DNA of 64,000 nt, taken from the NCBI GenBank assembly GCA_027604505.1, contig JADIIX010000028.1, forward strand, positions 62,001 through 126,000, written 5' to 3'. A program made the position numbers and the translations under genes. Numbering within the stretch: the first letter of the stretch is position 1; every line of letters begins with the position of its first letter. Shown in pieces: positions 42,401 through 54,363 of the stretch. Origin of the DNA: Gonapodya sp. JEL0774. Lineage: Eukaryota; Monoblepharomycota; Monoblepharidomycetes; Monoblepharidales; Gonapodyaceae. The notes beneath the pieces are model-generated. The model was not told the origin of the DNA. It searched no databases and was given only the letters and a program-made list of their open reading frames with translations.

Positions 42401-44816
42401 TGAGTACTGCTGATGTGTCGCGAACAATGCGCAGCTCACTTGTCAATTGCTGACTAGGGGAATCGGGCATGTGAATGGAAATTTATTCGATGAGTTGCGC
42501 TCGAGAGTTATGGTGTTCGCGTACGACTACACCGTGCTTGCTGGCACACAAGGAGTATTCAACCACAAGAGTAAGACAGTATAAGCCTGAATGCCTGATT
42601 ATTTAGAATATTCGTAATTCCGTGGTTGATCCTTTAGAGAAAGACCGCATGTTCCAACTGGCCTTTGAACATCGCTTACCCGTCGTATTTTACTGCGAAG
42701 GAGGTGGTGGGCGACCTGGCGACACAGAGGGCTTATCGAACAGTGGTGGACTTGATATTATGACGTTCAGACATGTAAGTGACTGCTGTTTCTGCCATAT
42801 ATCCCCGATCAAACTGATCTTGCTTTATAATTGCAGTTCGGGAAACTCTCAGGCCTCGTCCCCATGATTGGGATCACCACTGGATACTGCTTCGCCGGAA
42901 ATGCTGCATTGCTGGGCACTGTAAGTGTCCATTTTCGAATTGCCTATTCGAGAATTTTGCAAAACACAACCTTCCACAAACGTCAAATTCATCAGTGTGA
43001 CGTAATAATTGCGACGGAAGACTCGAACATCGGATTGGGAGGCCCCGCAATGATCGAAGGTGGTGGTCTGGGGGTTTTCAAACCAAAAGAAGTTGGCCCA
43101 GTTCAGGTTCAAAATTATAATGGGTGAGCAAAGTGTTCACAGTTATCATTGTGTAGTCACTTCGAGTAAACTGGAGTATTTTTCTTTTCGTGTTCTTTTC
43201 ATTTCGTACATTCCTTCCTTTGAAAGTGTCATCGGTGAGTTGTCAATGCAGTTATGCTTGAGCGAATACCCTTAATAAAACCGCTTGCGATTCTTTCAGA
43301 TGTCCTTGTTAAGGATGAGGTGGAAGCCACACGGGTCGCAAAGAAGTACTTGAGGTAGTTATTGTCCACGTTTATGCGCTGATCGGAGGGAATCTGTCCA
43401 TTTACGCAGTTTTCCTTCCTGTGTAGCTATTTCCAAGGCCCTATTCGAGAATGGCGATGCGCAGACCAGCGATTGCTCCGAGCCTCTATTCCCGAGAATC
43501 GTCTTCGGTCCTACGATGTTCGCCAAGTAATGCAACTGTTGTTCGACCAAGACAGCATTCTGGAGTTGAGAGCCCAGTGGGCGATTGGCATTATCACAGC
43601 TTTTGCTCGTGTGGAAGGTCGCGCAGTCGGTGTTATCGCTAACAATTGCACGCACCTGGGTGGGGCAATTGATGCGGAGGCTGGTGAGTTTTACCTTTCC
43701 TATTTGCTTTCGAATGTAGAAGATTGTGACTACAACTACGGGGTTATGCTCATGCAGGCGACAAGGCCGCTCGCTTCATGCAATTGTGCGACGCTTATGA
43801 CATCCCTATCGTCTCTCTCTGCGACACCCCAGGTTTTATGGTGGGGCCCGATCACGGTACGTGCCCAACAGATACTGCTCAATCTCTTACGAACGGTTCT
43901 TACGTTCCACTCCCTCAGAAAAAACTGCTATTGTTCGCCACGTTGCTCGGATGTTCGTGGTAGCCGGCTCTCTCACAATACCATTTTTCACAATTGTTCT
44001 GAGGAAAGGCTATGGTCTCGGAGCACAGGCTAGTGAGTATGTCTATCAGAGAGTAGCGAATACACAACACTTCGTCTTTGGTCAAAGCTATTGAATACCT
44101 CATCTCCCTTATTAGTGTGTGGTGGGAGCTTCCACGGTCCCATGTTCACCGTCTCTTGGCAAGTTTTGTGCGAGGTCTGTTGACCCATTACAGGTGAACT
44201 AACAAGAACACTTCCTTATTTCATCACGCTATACAGGCCGACAGGGTGAGTTGATTACCGTTCCCCTCCGCATGTAATATCACTTTTATCTAACGTAAAC
44301 TGTATCTGCTACACCTTTCGTTACTTAGAGAGTTCGGGTACGTCGGTCATTTCATTGCGTGAAGCCACCTAACTGACAAGATATCTCTGCCGGGTCAGTG
44401 GGATGGGTCTTGAAGGCGCTGTACGACTCGCATACCGAAATGAGCTCGCGGCTATCAAAGATCCGAAAGAACGCCTGGCGGCGGAGAACGCGGTGTGTTG
44501 CCGGTGTTACAAGGGACGGGTTTGGGGGCGTCCTTGTTGAATGTATTTCGACTCCATTACAGGCAATTGCGCAGTTGTACGAATCCGGCAAGGCGCTGAA
44601 AGCTGCAGAGTCACTTGATATCGACAATGTGATTGACCCAGCAGCGTCAAGGCGGTGGATCATGGCAGGTCTAAAAGCCAGCGTGGGCGGCAAAGTGAGG
44701 AAGCAGCCGTGTATCCACTTCGCGAATACCCAATTTGTTTGTTAAATTGAAATTTTTTTGTCTAGGGGTATGTTCCTGGTCAGTCAAAACGGAGACCGTG
44801 TGTTGATACATGGTAG
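39449..44816 (+). CDS. Single-chain biotin-dependent acyl-CoA carboxylase (BC-BCCP-CT)
   Basis: 1204 aa in 25 exons: 39449-39663, 39764-40090, 40158-40299, 40390-40490, 40551-40580, 40647-40933, 40998-41155, 41227-41281, 41347-41950, 42037-42399, 42458-42570, 42638-42774, 42837-42920, 42996-43123, 43227-43234, 43300-43354, 43427-43683, 43758-43856, 43919-44032, 44116-44158, 44237-44245, 44329-44337, 44399-44492, 44563-44694, 44766-44816. It carboxylates an acyl-CoA using bicarbonate and ATP. Biotin carboxylase: ILIANRGEIAIR, GYGFVAESEDFARRC, VKALFGGGGRGMRVV, DCTLQRRHQKVVEIAP, FIEANPRVQVEH. Biotin site: LNAMKMEHV. Carboxyltransferase: GIGHVNG, YDYTVLAGTQGVFNHKKKDR, CEGGGGRPGDTEG, EFGGMGLEGAVRLAYR, ending RPCVDTW. 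The order matches the bacterial single-chain long-chain acyl-CoA carboxylases. An upstream in-frame ATG at 39326 would lengthen the N-terminus. Three micro-exons and a GC-AG intron are needed for conserved residues. Confidence 0.92.
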
Positions 44817-45397
44817 AATAGAAACTTAGAGACAGCTCCCGTTTAGTCAGCACAGCCTACGGCAGTTGTACCACAAAGTCCGTTGAGGATAAGACAAATA
44901 CATACATTAAAATTTTTGAGTTACTGCAGACCCGTAGTGTCCAAGTGCGGCCACTAGAAAGAGATTCATTACGGTACGATGATCTGTCACAGTTATTGTA
45001 CTTTATGTTATGGGCGCAAACCACTGGCGACCTTATGTAACATCTCTTGGACGTCATGATAAGCAACGCCACAATGAAACGACTCTTCTCAATATGAGGA
45101 ACTGCAAGGAGAGTCGATATCAGAGTGTCCGATGGCACATCACACGGCGCAAGCACCCACCTCACCAATCTCTTCAGAACTTCATCACAGCAAACAACCT
45201 TTCCGTAGTATGGAGCTCCATACGCTACTTCGGTGATTGTCGAATTCGTAATGGGCCAAACTATAGTAAGAGGATGCTTGAACCGTGCACCACCGCAGTT
45301 TCACTACCCTCCCAACTTGCCGAGAAGCGTGACTTTGCTTTCAACCACTGGCAACATATTAAACAAAGTCTCAAATTAATTGATCGCCATTCATTTG
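44817..45397. other. Intergenic region upstream of kinesin gene
   Basis: 580 bp; no supported gene. The first kinesin exon could extend upstream through a further 5' exon, which I cannot confirm. Confidence 0.4.
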
Positions 45398-47768
45398 ATG
45401 AACTCACCCTCACGCTGCCAACGCGGTGTTCGTTCGGCCTCCCGATCGCAATCCCGAAATCATTCCCGGTGGGGCTCCTCCAACTCGGGCATCTCAGGAC
45501 CATTCAGACAGCAATGGTCCGCAGATACTCTCTCAGGGAGCGTTCCACCTAGTCGGGGAACAGTTGCGAGCTCGCTAGCCGGAAGGACATCAATGGACTC
45601 TAGTTTGGACGACTTCCATGGCGAGACTTACTCTCCAAACGGGAGTGGTTCTGGTGGAAGATCGGACAATGTTAGAGTGGTTGTACGGTAAGCGGATGCA
45701 TAGATTGGATGACCAATATCCCAGAAGCCTTGACTATTCTTTCATGTCGGAATTCAACGGACGGACAGCATACGACCACTTAACACAGTGGAGCAGGAGC
45801 GAGGTGACGCACTATCACTGAATGTCCTACCGGATCGACAAACACTTCAATTCACCGCTACTGGAGAACAAGCCGGGAGGTCCAAACCGCTTACATTCAA
45901 CGCCGTTTTCGACGATTCTTTACCACAAGAAGCCTTCTTTAGCAGTTCGGGTATCATGGATCTTGTTGACCGAGCGCTTGAAGGGTGAGTCTTCTTCCGC
46001 ACGGCGGCCAACCTGTCCTGAGACTCCGGGTCCTTCTACCACTACACAGATACTACACGACCGTCTTTGCCTACGGACAGACAGGTTCCGGGAAAACCTA
46101 CACAATGACAGGACCCGAAGGAAGTACCAAGGGCACAGCCAATCGGCAGGGCATTGTGCCTCGTGCACTATCGTACCTGTTCTCTCAAATAGCCTCCAGG
46201 CTACCTCCAGAAACGAACGGAATGGACGGAGCATCGAGTAGCTACGACGCAATCAGAATGAGCCAGCCAGCGACTTACACCGTTCGGGCTTCCTACTTGG
46301 AGATCTACAACGAAGTCGCTCACGATCTGCTCACTTCCTCCCTACAAACCCTACCGGTTCGATACAAACCAAACTTGGGGTTCTATGTGGAGAATCTTTT
46401 TATCGTGGAATGTGAAGTCCTTGATGATGCCATCGCGGTATTGGAAGAGGGATTGCGAAATCGAACGGTGGGCTCGCACAAAATGAACGAACGGTCGTCA
46501 AGATCGCATGCAGTTATGACGGTGCACGTGGACTCATACGACCCGACATTCGGCGTGACGAGGTCGGGGAAGATATCTTTTGTAGACTTAGCAGGTTCGG
46601 AGCGAGTCAGCGATACCGATTCCACAGGAACTACCTTCAATGAGGCCCTCAGTATCAACAAGAGTTTGTTGACACTTGGGAACTGCATAAGTGCTCTATC
46701 TGATCCCAAACGCAGAAAGAACGGGCATGTACCTTATCGTGATTCTAAACTGACGAAACTGCTCATGGACAGTTTGGGTGGAAATGGATTCGCTCTCATG
46801 GTGAGATGTAACCGACAACACAGACTGCACCTTGAGCAGCTATCAACGGTTCGCACTCTCGAATTTCCTAATACAGATAGCCTGCGTTTCTCCATCCTCG
46901 CAACAACTCACCGAAACGATAAAAACGCTGCGCTATGCTTCGCGGGCGAAACGAATTCGCAACCGCCCAGTCATTGTCATGGACCCTCGAGAAGAGCTGA
47001 TCCTCTGCCTTCGGAAACGCGTAGGAGAACTGGAAGAGGAGAACCGACACCTGAGAAACGCGGCGGGCTTCACAGAGGAGTCGGGTGGAGTCCGAGATGG
47101 TGGATTCTTGCCGCCATTACCCGGTCAAGCCACATCAAACCATGCGGACATTGAACAAGTGAGGGGTCTGCTGCAGCAATACATGGCGGAAAACGATAAC
47201 CTCAAGTGTGAGAATGTGGGTGGCGGTGCCGATGAGCTCATTTCATTTGCAACGAATTAAATTGATTCTTTCGAAACGTCTCAAGAATGAGCTTGTTACG
47301 TCTCGCATGCGCTCCGAATATTCTTTTGCCTCGCTCGCGAAAGATCACGATCGTTTAGGAACCCTTGTTGGAGAGTACGAGCGAATACTGAGTGCAAATG
47401 GACTCGGGCGCTTAGTCGTAAAACATGAAGGGGCTCATGTGAGAGCTTTGCTTGACGGGGGTGTAGGTGATTTTTCGGGGTTGGGGAGAGCGGAGGATCG
47501 TCGTTCGCAACTCAGCGCTGAACAGACTCCAAATGCCGCGAATGCGAGTCAGAGCCGAAATCTGCCATCAGGCAATCCCGTGACACCACAGACTCAACGG
47601 CTGGGTGCTCCGCGACCGGCGACCCAAGAGTCGGTGCTGAATGACAAACTGAAGCAGGAACTCATAGATCTTGACAGGAAGATCTCTACCGAAGCACAGG
47701 GTGTGAGCAAGTTGGGCTCTGGGGGACCCGCCGCGGGCAAAGCTAAGAAAGCCAAGGGAAAGTATTGA
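45398..47768 (+). CDS. Kinesin motor protein, KIF12-like
   Basis: 692 aa, five exons: 45398-45687, 45769-45984, 46050-46800, 46877-47215, 47286-47768. A Ser-rich N-terminal extension of about 90 residues precedes the motor (NVRVVVRIRPLN). Motor signatures: P-loop YGQTGSGKTYTMTG, switch I NERSSRSHAVM, switch II FVDLAGSERVSD, VPYRDSKLTKLLMDSLGGNG, then IACVSPSSQQLTETIKTLRY and ASRAKRIRNRP. The neck continues DPREELILCLRKRVGELEEE, a pattern seen in KIF12-type kinesins, followed by coiled coil and a polar tail with a final Lys-rich KAKKAKGKY. It should be a plus-end-directed microtubule motor. KIF12-like motors are typical of ciliated lineages and missing from most Dikarya, which fits a zoosporic fungus; the subfamily call rests on memory of motifs. 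Confidence 0.9.
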
Positions 47769-48159
47769 ATTGTGACGTTGAAGCCGACTACTTTTTAGTG
47801 ATTTTACCTGCTGTTTGTCGCCTTTGAATATGTCGTTGAGTCATTGCATAGCCCCGAGCGGATGACATCGTGAAACTGGTTGTAATGAGGGCTGTCGGTT
47901 TTTAGCAGAAATATGATTAACGGCTCTTTATGTAAATCAGGCGATTTATTGGTGTGTTTGTATAATTAGAATAGTACGATACGAATCCTTCCAAATGTAT
48001 TATGACGAAAGCGATCCCACGCACTATATCGTACTTTGTATTCCGTTTTAGATAGAATGACAACGTACACGATACGATAGACAATCACAGTGCACCCAAC
48101 AAGGTTCTGTACGTTTCTACGTCCAATGTCAAACGTCGCTACACAATTACGACGAATTC
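47769..48159. other. Convergent 3' intergenic region
   Basis: 390 AT-rich bp between the kinesin stop (plus) and the RRM protein stop (minus). No gene seen. Confidence 0.4.
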
Positions 48160-49805
48160 TCACAAGTCCCGCCAGCCATTACCCCCGCTGTTAACTCCAG
48201 CGATCCTTTCCCTCTCATCGACAAGGTTCTCGTTCGCTCTGGCGATGTCCAGAGGCTTTGTAGGATCCTCTGGCGGCGGAATTGCCACAACTAACGGGAA
48301 CATGGGGGGCGCCACCGGAACTCCAGCGCCCGGTTGACTGTAAAAAGGATACATCGGGGCTGTACTAGGGGGATATGGAGGGTTGACGGACATGGGAGAA
48401 GGCGTGAGTGGGAGACCGGGGCCGGCAAGCCCGCCGGAGTTGAGGGCATTGTGCGCGCGTCCCCAAGATAGGCGGACGCGTGAACCCCCTGAATAAGCAT
48501 AAAGTATGACAGACACGTCACGTAACTATCGCGTGTACCAAGAAGAATGAGTACAGCTTACCAAGTAGGTATCCATTCATCGCGGTGATAGCTTGTTCTG
48601 CAGCTTGACGGTCAGCATATTGGACAAAGCCGCAGCCTTTACCAGGTGGAATTTTGGTATATGTGATGATGCCGTAAGGTCCGAAATGTCTGAGAAGGAT
48701 ATGAGAGTTAAAGTGAGTGTCGAGAGATCTGTTAGCCCCTTCATAGCAATCTACATTCTGCCAACTCACTGTCGAAGCTCTTCCTCCGTGACAGTCCCGC
48801 TCAGGCCTCCGACAAAAACAGTGGTATTATTTGGATCCGTGAACGGGTTATAGATTGAACTCTGCCCATACGAAGAATACTGCGGAGCAGGAACAGGTGG
48901 AGGGGCATAACTTCCTGACGGAGGGCCCCCAAACGAAGTGCCGGATGGTGTAGTCCCCGTACGCATCAAGTCCTTATTCTTGGGTGTGGCCATAGATATT
49001 CGCATGGCCCGTGACCCACAAAAAACGCCCTGCATCTCATTCAGTGCTCGCACTTGTTCGTTTTCGTCACGAAAGCGGACGAAGCCGTATCCACGGGATG
49101 CGTTGGTCATAGGATCCGTCACAACCTTAGCAGATTTTACGGATTCATAATGGGAGGAGAAGAGATTCTGTGGATGGTTTGAAGAAGGGCGAGGGATCAC
49201 CATGTGAATTGTTACGACAAACAGCACGTACAGGAGAGCTTACCATAAGCATATAATCGGTTACTTCTGGTGCCAAATCTCCAACAAATATGGAGTACTC
49301 AGGGCCCTGGTCCATCATCCTTGGTACGTTGTTCAGCCCGCTGCGGATGAAGCCGTAAATTCAACGGAAGAACATCACCGGGTGAGTCCGAGGTTGATGC
49401 TGTCAATACTAACCTTCTGTCCATTGCACCACCTCCAGAACCCCCTCCACTAGCCCAATTGAGTCTAAAGATTTTGTTGGCACCGGGTATCATTTGGTTT
49501 TGATATTTCACGAGTGCGGTCGCGGCTGATAAGTTATTGGAGAACTCAACAAAACAGTAGTTCGCAAAGCCGCTGGAAAAATGCCAGGAGTGCTGTGAAT
49601 GCACAATCAAGACACGATGCGCGAGACGACGACAGTTCAGTTGCACTCACCCGTTGAACTTGTCACGAATCATTTTGATTTGAACATTCTCACCCAAGCT
49701 ATACCACGCATTCCGAAGAAAGTTTTCGTCCATCCACGGTTCCAGCTCTCCCATCCACACTGACGTCCGCGTATCAGCTTGGCTTCCATAAGCATCCCAC
49801 GACAT
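48160..49805 (-). CDS. Triple-RRM RNA-binding protein, Nam8/Csx1/TIA-type
   Basis: 421 aa, six exons on the minus strand: 49805-49651, 49572-49414, 49340-49244, 49167-48770, 48689-48562, 48488-48160. RRM1 begins VWMGELEPWMDENFL and has NYCFVEFSN as RNP1; RRM2 has YSIFVGDLAPEVTDYML (RNP2) and RGYGFVRFRDENE (RNP1); RRM3 has TTVFVGGLSGTVTEEELRQ and GCGFVQYADRQAAEQAI. The tail is Pro-rich. The WMGxLEPWMDExF signature is shared by yeast Nam8, fission-yeast Csx1 and animal SECp43 (TRNAU1AP). Three RRMs favour Nam8/Csx1, acting in splicing-site choice (U1 snRNP) or mRNA stability. It is convergent with the kinesin gene. Confidence is high for the family, low for the exact role. Confidence 0.92.
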
Positions 49806-50929
49806 TGGATTGAGCGTTTGATTAAAATGTCAAGTCTGGATTGAGGATGGTGGGAAGCACGATTCTGAAAGGGAGGTCTGTTCACCGCTCTGTCAGCAGA
49901 GAAAGCAATCAAAAACTATTCTGTTTCATGTCAGGGGCGAGGTGGTTTCCACGCAATCACGAACAGGATTGTACGACATCACAATCACACTAGACGCAAA
50001 AAATAGCGACCCACATCAGACAATCCACAGATATGAGTGCCGTTGAGCTCTTTCACACTCCAAAGCCTTTTGTAATCAGTTCTAAAGCCCCGTATGGACC
50101 ACGTCTGCTGACCTTGCTCCTCTCAAAGCGCCAATGCCAAGGGCGGATTAGGTCGAGGCAGTACACGCACGGTGCAAGAGCGAAATTTAATGAAATTGCC
50201 ACGTCGATTCCGAAGCAGGAAGGTCTGATCGCGACGAGACAAGTGCTGGAAACCGATAAATGTGCTCCGCCACCCCAGTTCTTGCAACATGAGGTAAAGA
50301 TGTATTTGAAACGCCTGTGATAGATTATGTAACAAGGGCAAATCGATTCCATTTGCAAAAAGGATATCGTACTTTGTCTTCCCCTCACTCTAGCTTATTC
50401 CGCATGTGCGGGTCTTTCAAGAAGAAGCTCATAAATGCTTCACAACTCTGCGTGTCCAGTGATTTATTTCCTGAACTATGAAGCTCGTATCTACAGAGCA
50501 GGACCAAATTATTGGAAGGGCTGAGAGGTTCGAGACATCGAGTGACAACGAACTGAAACTCCAGCACCTGAACCTACACTTCAAGCTTTGCAATCGATTT
50601 TCTCCGAAAGGACTTTACCTCACAACCACTCTGACAATCAACGACAAATATTGGGTAACGGAGTAACATTTGCGTCTTTTGTAGGTCGTCGTTCTCTCTT
50701 CTTCCACGCAACATACTGAGTTCGAACCTCCACCAATAGGTTCAATCCAGCGATCCGGCTGTTCTGAGCCCGACATCACTGATTTTCTCCCCGTTTGGAA
50801 GGTTGTTGTCCGAGCTGTAAGGTGAGCCGCTTGAGTCGAGTTGTCCGATCTGAGTTGAAGAAACGTCACATCAACAATCTGAACGTTTTTGAGAACAGTA
50901 GGGTCAAATCAAGCCCATTACTTTCAAAA
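49806..50929. other. Intergenic region upstream of bZIP gene
   Basis: 1.1 kb with several short frames (for example 50033-50320 plus) that show no domain, no splice partner and no recognised similarity. It presumably includes promoters of both divergent genes. A non-coding 5' exon of the bZIP gene is possible. Confidence 0.35.
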
Positions 50930-52680
50930 ATGCTGGAAGCTTCAGTGACTGCTGCACAAGGGGAGAAAACGGCTGTGGACTCCCAACCCGGGACCGAATC
51001 GTAGGTGTTGTTGGATATCCGAGTCAGCTGTCAGTGATTCAAGATTCTGTTTGCGGAACAAGATCGCCATTGCCAAGGAAGATAAACGCGCGTGTTGAGG
51101 AGCAGAAGCTCAGAAGGAAGGAACAGAACCGGGGTAAGTTCCTTGCGGGGTGCAGATGGTTCAAATACCGTAAAACAATTATGGTCTCTACGCTATTAGA
51201 AGCCCAGCGGCACCACAGAGGTATGTATTTTTGCTGATCATGGAAAGAATTTCGATAAACGAACTTTCAACGACGTACGTACTTATCTTCAGAGCGGAAA
51301 GAACGCTACACCATTGCTCTCGAACGCCGTGTGGCCGACCTTGTGTCTCAGCTCTGCTCTCATGGCCTTGAGCCCGTACCTGAACGCCGAGAACTCAGTG
51401 ATTCTCGGCCGCCTCCGCCCAAAAAGTCAATGAGCCACGCGAAAGGTACACGGCGGCACAACGACTCCGGGGAAGAAAGAGATGCAGATTCCTTTGCCTA
51501 CCCACCGCCTGCAGGCCAAGCTCGGTCGGAAGATGTGCTGGGGTATGGGAGCCAGGACCTACCCACTTTCTCAGGAGGCATCTCACAAAATCCAAATCAA
51601 ATTATGTGGTCCAATGACCGGAATGGACTCTATTCCAACGGTATCAGCGATTCAAAGCAACCAAGAGATGTAACTTCGCTTGAACCTCTCAATCTCAGCA
51701 GTCAAGGGGTATCTTTACCCTATTCCCTTGACTCAGTGAACTCAACTCCAGGGAACTTCTCAGCCATGGCTTCATCTGCAGAGAACAACCTTTTATCGTC
51801 TCTATTATCCGTTGTCAACTCGAGGGACCTTCTTGAAACGTCATCCTTGCAGACGGGACCAACACTCAGTCCATTCTCCTCTCCTGACCTTCTGTCGACA
51901 GAACCCTTAGGATCGGCGGCATATCCTGACTTCGGGACTATAGCATCTACAATTCTGCCCTCTGTCGCAGGTACCACACTTTGCTCACAGGGTTCAACGA
52001 GCACCCCGGACGGCAGCCCCCCACAAGTTGCAGACCCCTTAATTGATAGCTTTTTGCTTGAAAACCCAACGCCGTTCCCTCTATTCATGCACTTTTCCGA
52101 ACAAATCCTTCGCAACAATGGATATCCGAATATTCCACAAGTCTCCCAGAACATGGATTTCCTTGAAGCCAATACCCGCCAAATTTTCGCGAATTACATG
52201 TCCAGATACAATATGCCACTTCCTGCACCCGAGCAAGTACACTCAGCGCGCCTCCCTGACGCTTATTGTGGCATTCCACAACCTCCAACCGCTGACGGCA
52301 AGGCAGTCAGATTCAGCAGGTGTTTGGATTCGCTACCCAGCCCACAGGTGAAGGAACATTTGGTGGCACTGAAAATGGTGGGGTTGGTGGACATTGATGA
52401 CTTGTGTGAAGAGTAAGTGATTTACCTGGTCGGATTGTGGAAATTTTCTGTTGACTTAGTGTTTTGATGTGCTCTACTCATCAAGTCTTCAACACATGGC
52501 CCGCTACCGTGGAGTAAGTATGCAACGTGTCACGTCAGATTGCCCTGGTTTCCAACTATCTATTGGTTATCTCTGTGATAGAATCCTCTCGATTGGAGGA
52601 ACTGGCGCGTCCCGAAGGGTTTCTACGACAAATGGACCATCTTGAAAAATGTCAATAGCATTCCTGAGGACGATTTTTGA
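50930..52680 (+). CDS. bZIP transcription factor
   Basis: 464 aa, six exons: 50930-51000, 51078-51133, 51200-51220, 51293-52412, 52486-52513, 52582-52680. The basic region is assembled across three exons: EEQKLRRKEQNR, then the 21-nt exon EAQRHHR, then ERKERYTIALERRVADLVSQL. It fits the fungal NxxAQRxxRxRKE pattern of Yap/Pap1-type factors, though NR-E-AQ is unusual. It should bind DNA as a dimer in the nucleus. The middle is Ser/Pro-rich and presumably an activation region. The C-terminal 130 residues look folded (MHFSEQILRNNGYPNIPQV, DLQHMARYRGNPLDWRNW, PKGFYDKWTILKNV) and resemble the C-terminal part seen in several fungal bZIP proteins. The ATG at 50930 is the only start that keeps phase; an upstream exon cannot be excluded. 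Confidence 0.8.
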
Positions 52681-52984
52681 ACGAACGAACTCTATGTGTT
52701 CTCGCCGTTTTCCGATTCGGCGTCACCATGAGTTTCCATTGTAGACTGTCTTTCCCTCGCTGGAGGGCATCGTGATTTGCTCTCGGGGTGAGCACCATAT
52801 AAGTAGTTGCACTTTGATAAGATCGTTTTGCGGATCCACATTCAGTTTTCGAATTCAATATTATTTTTTGAACCTTCTGGTCACGTCCTAGTTGAACACG
52901 CGTCCTTCCAAGCATCCTACTGTGCAATCGCCGTCTATCATACTTGTGCTGTATTATCTGCAATCCACAGTGTGGCTTTAGTGC

Positions 52985-54161
52985 TTAGAGACAAATATGG
53001 GGTACTTCGCAAAGATCGCAAAACCTACCGGCAAAATAGACACCTTCCTCAGCGCGCCAAGTGGTCTTTAGGGAGATGTACGACGACAGAAACGCGCAAT
53101 TAGTGCAGCCGTTCACCTCTAAAACGATCAAAGGTAACGCCATCCCGGAACGTCCGGGGCAACGGAACCAGCGGGCGACCCACTCACCTGCCCAGTTGAG
53201 CCACCCGCGTATCCTGCCACTTCGAGCTGACCCGCGATAGGGTTTCCATACTTGTAGTTTGCCGCAGCGCCGAGGTACTTTCCCGACTCAACGTGCACCA
53301 ACCGTACTGGCTCCTCCCGGATCCAAACTTTTGCACCACGTGTGGCGCACGAGAGCTTCCAATTGTCGCCTACGAGGTGGAAGCAATCACATGAACGGTC
53401 ACAGTCTGCGTTGTGAGGCGAAGGGACAACATACCCGTGTCACCAGGAGCAGGATATGCGGAGACTTCCATGTTGTTGCTCAGCGGGGACCGGTGGTTGT
53501 GAGAGTGAAGGAACTTGTGCGTATTAGAGTGCTCCAAGCGAATAATGGACTCGCACGGAATACTGTAGTTGTTGTAATGGTGGTCCGTTCGTTGCATTTA
53601 GAGGCTCGAATATGTCTGCATTCTCCGGTTGCCGATGGGCTGGGCGACTCACGGATCCCTTTTCATGATCCGACCATTATTGTTATAAGCGAGCCGTTCT
53701 ACGAAAAGCGAAGTGTTCGCAACCTGCTCACCCTCGAGTACACTCCTTTCCGTATGCAGCCCGAACAATGAAGAAGCTGAAACAGACAGAGTCGACGGTT
53801 CGGCACGATGTCGATCATCCCAAATCTGCAATTTCATAGCCTCGCAAATCTCACCTGTTCGTATCATCTGGATTAGCGAATCCTGTGATACTGTGAGTTG
53901 GTGAAGCTTCACTTCTTGCAATCTATGCTGGCAATCTCAAAACTCCACTCACCTTTGCTGTCCAGAGCCAGTCCCATAATTGACACCATGTGAGTGAAGT
54001 TTATGCCCCGTTGAAACATGTGTGAGTTTCACGAGAGAGGCACAAGTCACAGGTTGAAATTCCGGGTCGATGGGTTCGTCGGGAGCACCAGATATTGACG
54101 AGGCGAGGACGAGAAGCATAACGAAGAAATGTAAATGCGATAAGATTGCGACTGGTTTCAT
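52985..54161 (-). CDS. SDF2-like MIR-domain protein (ER/secreted)
   Basis: 241 aa, six exons on the minus strand: 54161-53953, 53890-53855, 53742-53653, 53562-53435, 53369-53188, 53065-52985. It begins with a signal peptide (HFFVMLLVLASSISG). Three MIR repeats follow: VTCASLVKLTHVSTGHKLHS with YGTGSGQQSITG, IPCESIIRLEHSNTHKFLHS with SNNMEVSAYP, and PVRLVHVESGKYLG with AGQLEVAGY. These match stromal cell-derived factor 2, an ER chaperone partner, and the MIR part of protein O-mannosyltransferases; the lack of membrane helices favours SDF2. The C-terminus (WRAEEGVYFAG) corresponds to the family's YWKAMEGIF. No HDEL-type retention signal is visible. It is convergent with the bZIP gene. Confidence 0.85.
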
Positions 54162-54363
54162 TGTGATAGACGTTTGAAGTCGCGGCGAGAAATGGGGTTG
54201 GGGATCAGACGGTCAATCACTGCATTACGCACTTTTCAGGATATACTATTTGGTCATGCCAACAGCCCCTCTGGAACAATAAAATGCATCACGTATGTTC
54301 AGAACACGCTCATGGCACTGATTGTCTGAGAAATGCAAAAGGAGCGTGGGGCTATATTTGATA

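Noticed and set aside
43861-43963. Frame through 43861-43918 as coding in the carboxylase
   Set aside because: It breaks the conserved DTPGFMVGPDH to EKTAIVRH junction; the GTACGT donor at 43857 and acceptor ending at 43918 restore it.
39449-44816. Bacterial contamination or recent transfer of the acyl-CoA carboxylase
   Set aside because: The gene has 24 introns with the same size and splice signals as its neighbours.
50033-50320. Short plus-strand gene between the RRM and bZIP genes
   Set aside because: ATG frame of 95 codons but no recognisable motif or splice partner; kept as non-coding.
50700-50760. Possible tRNA because of a GTTCGAA box
   Set aside because: The T-stem does not pair and no acceptor or anticodon stem can be drawn on either strand.
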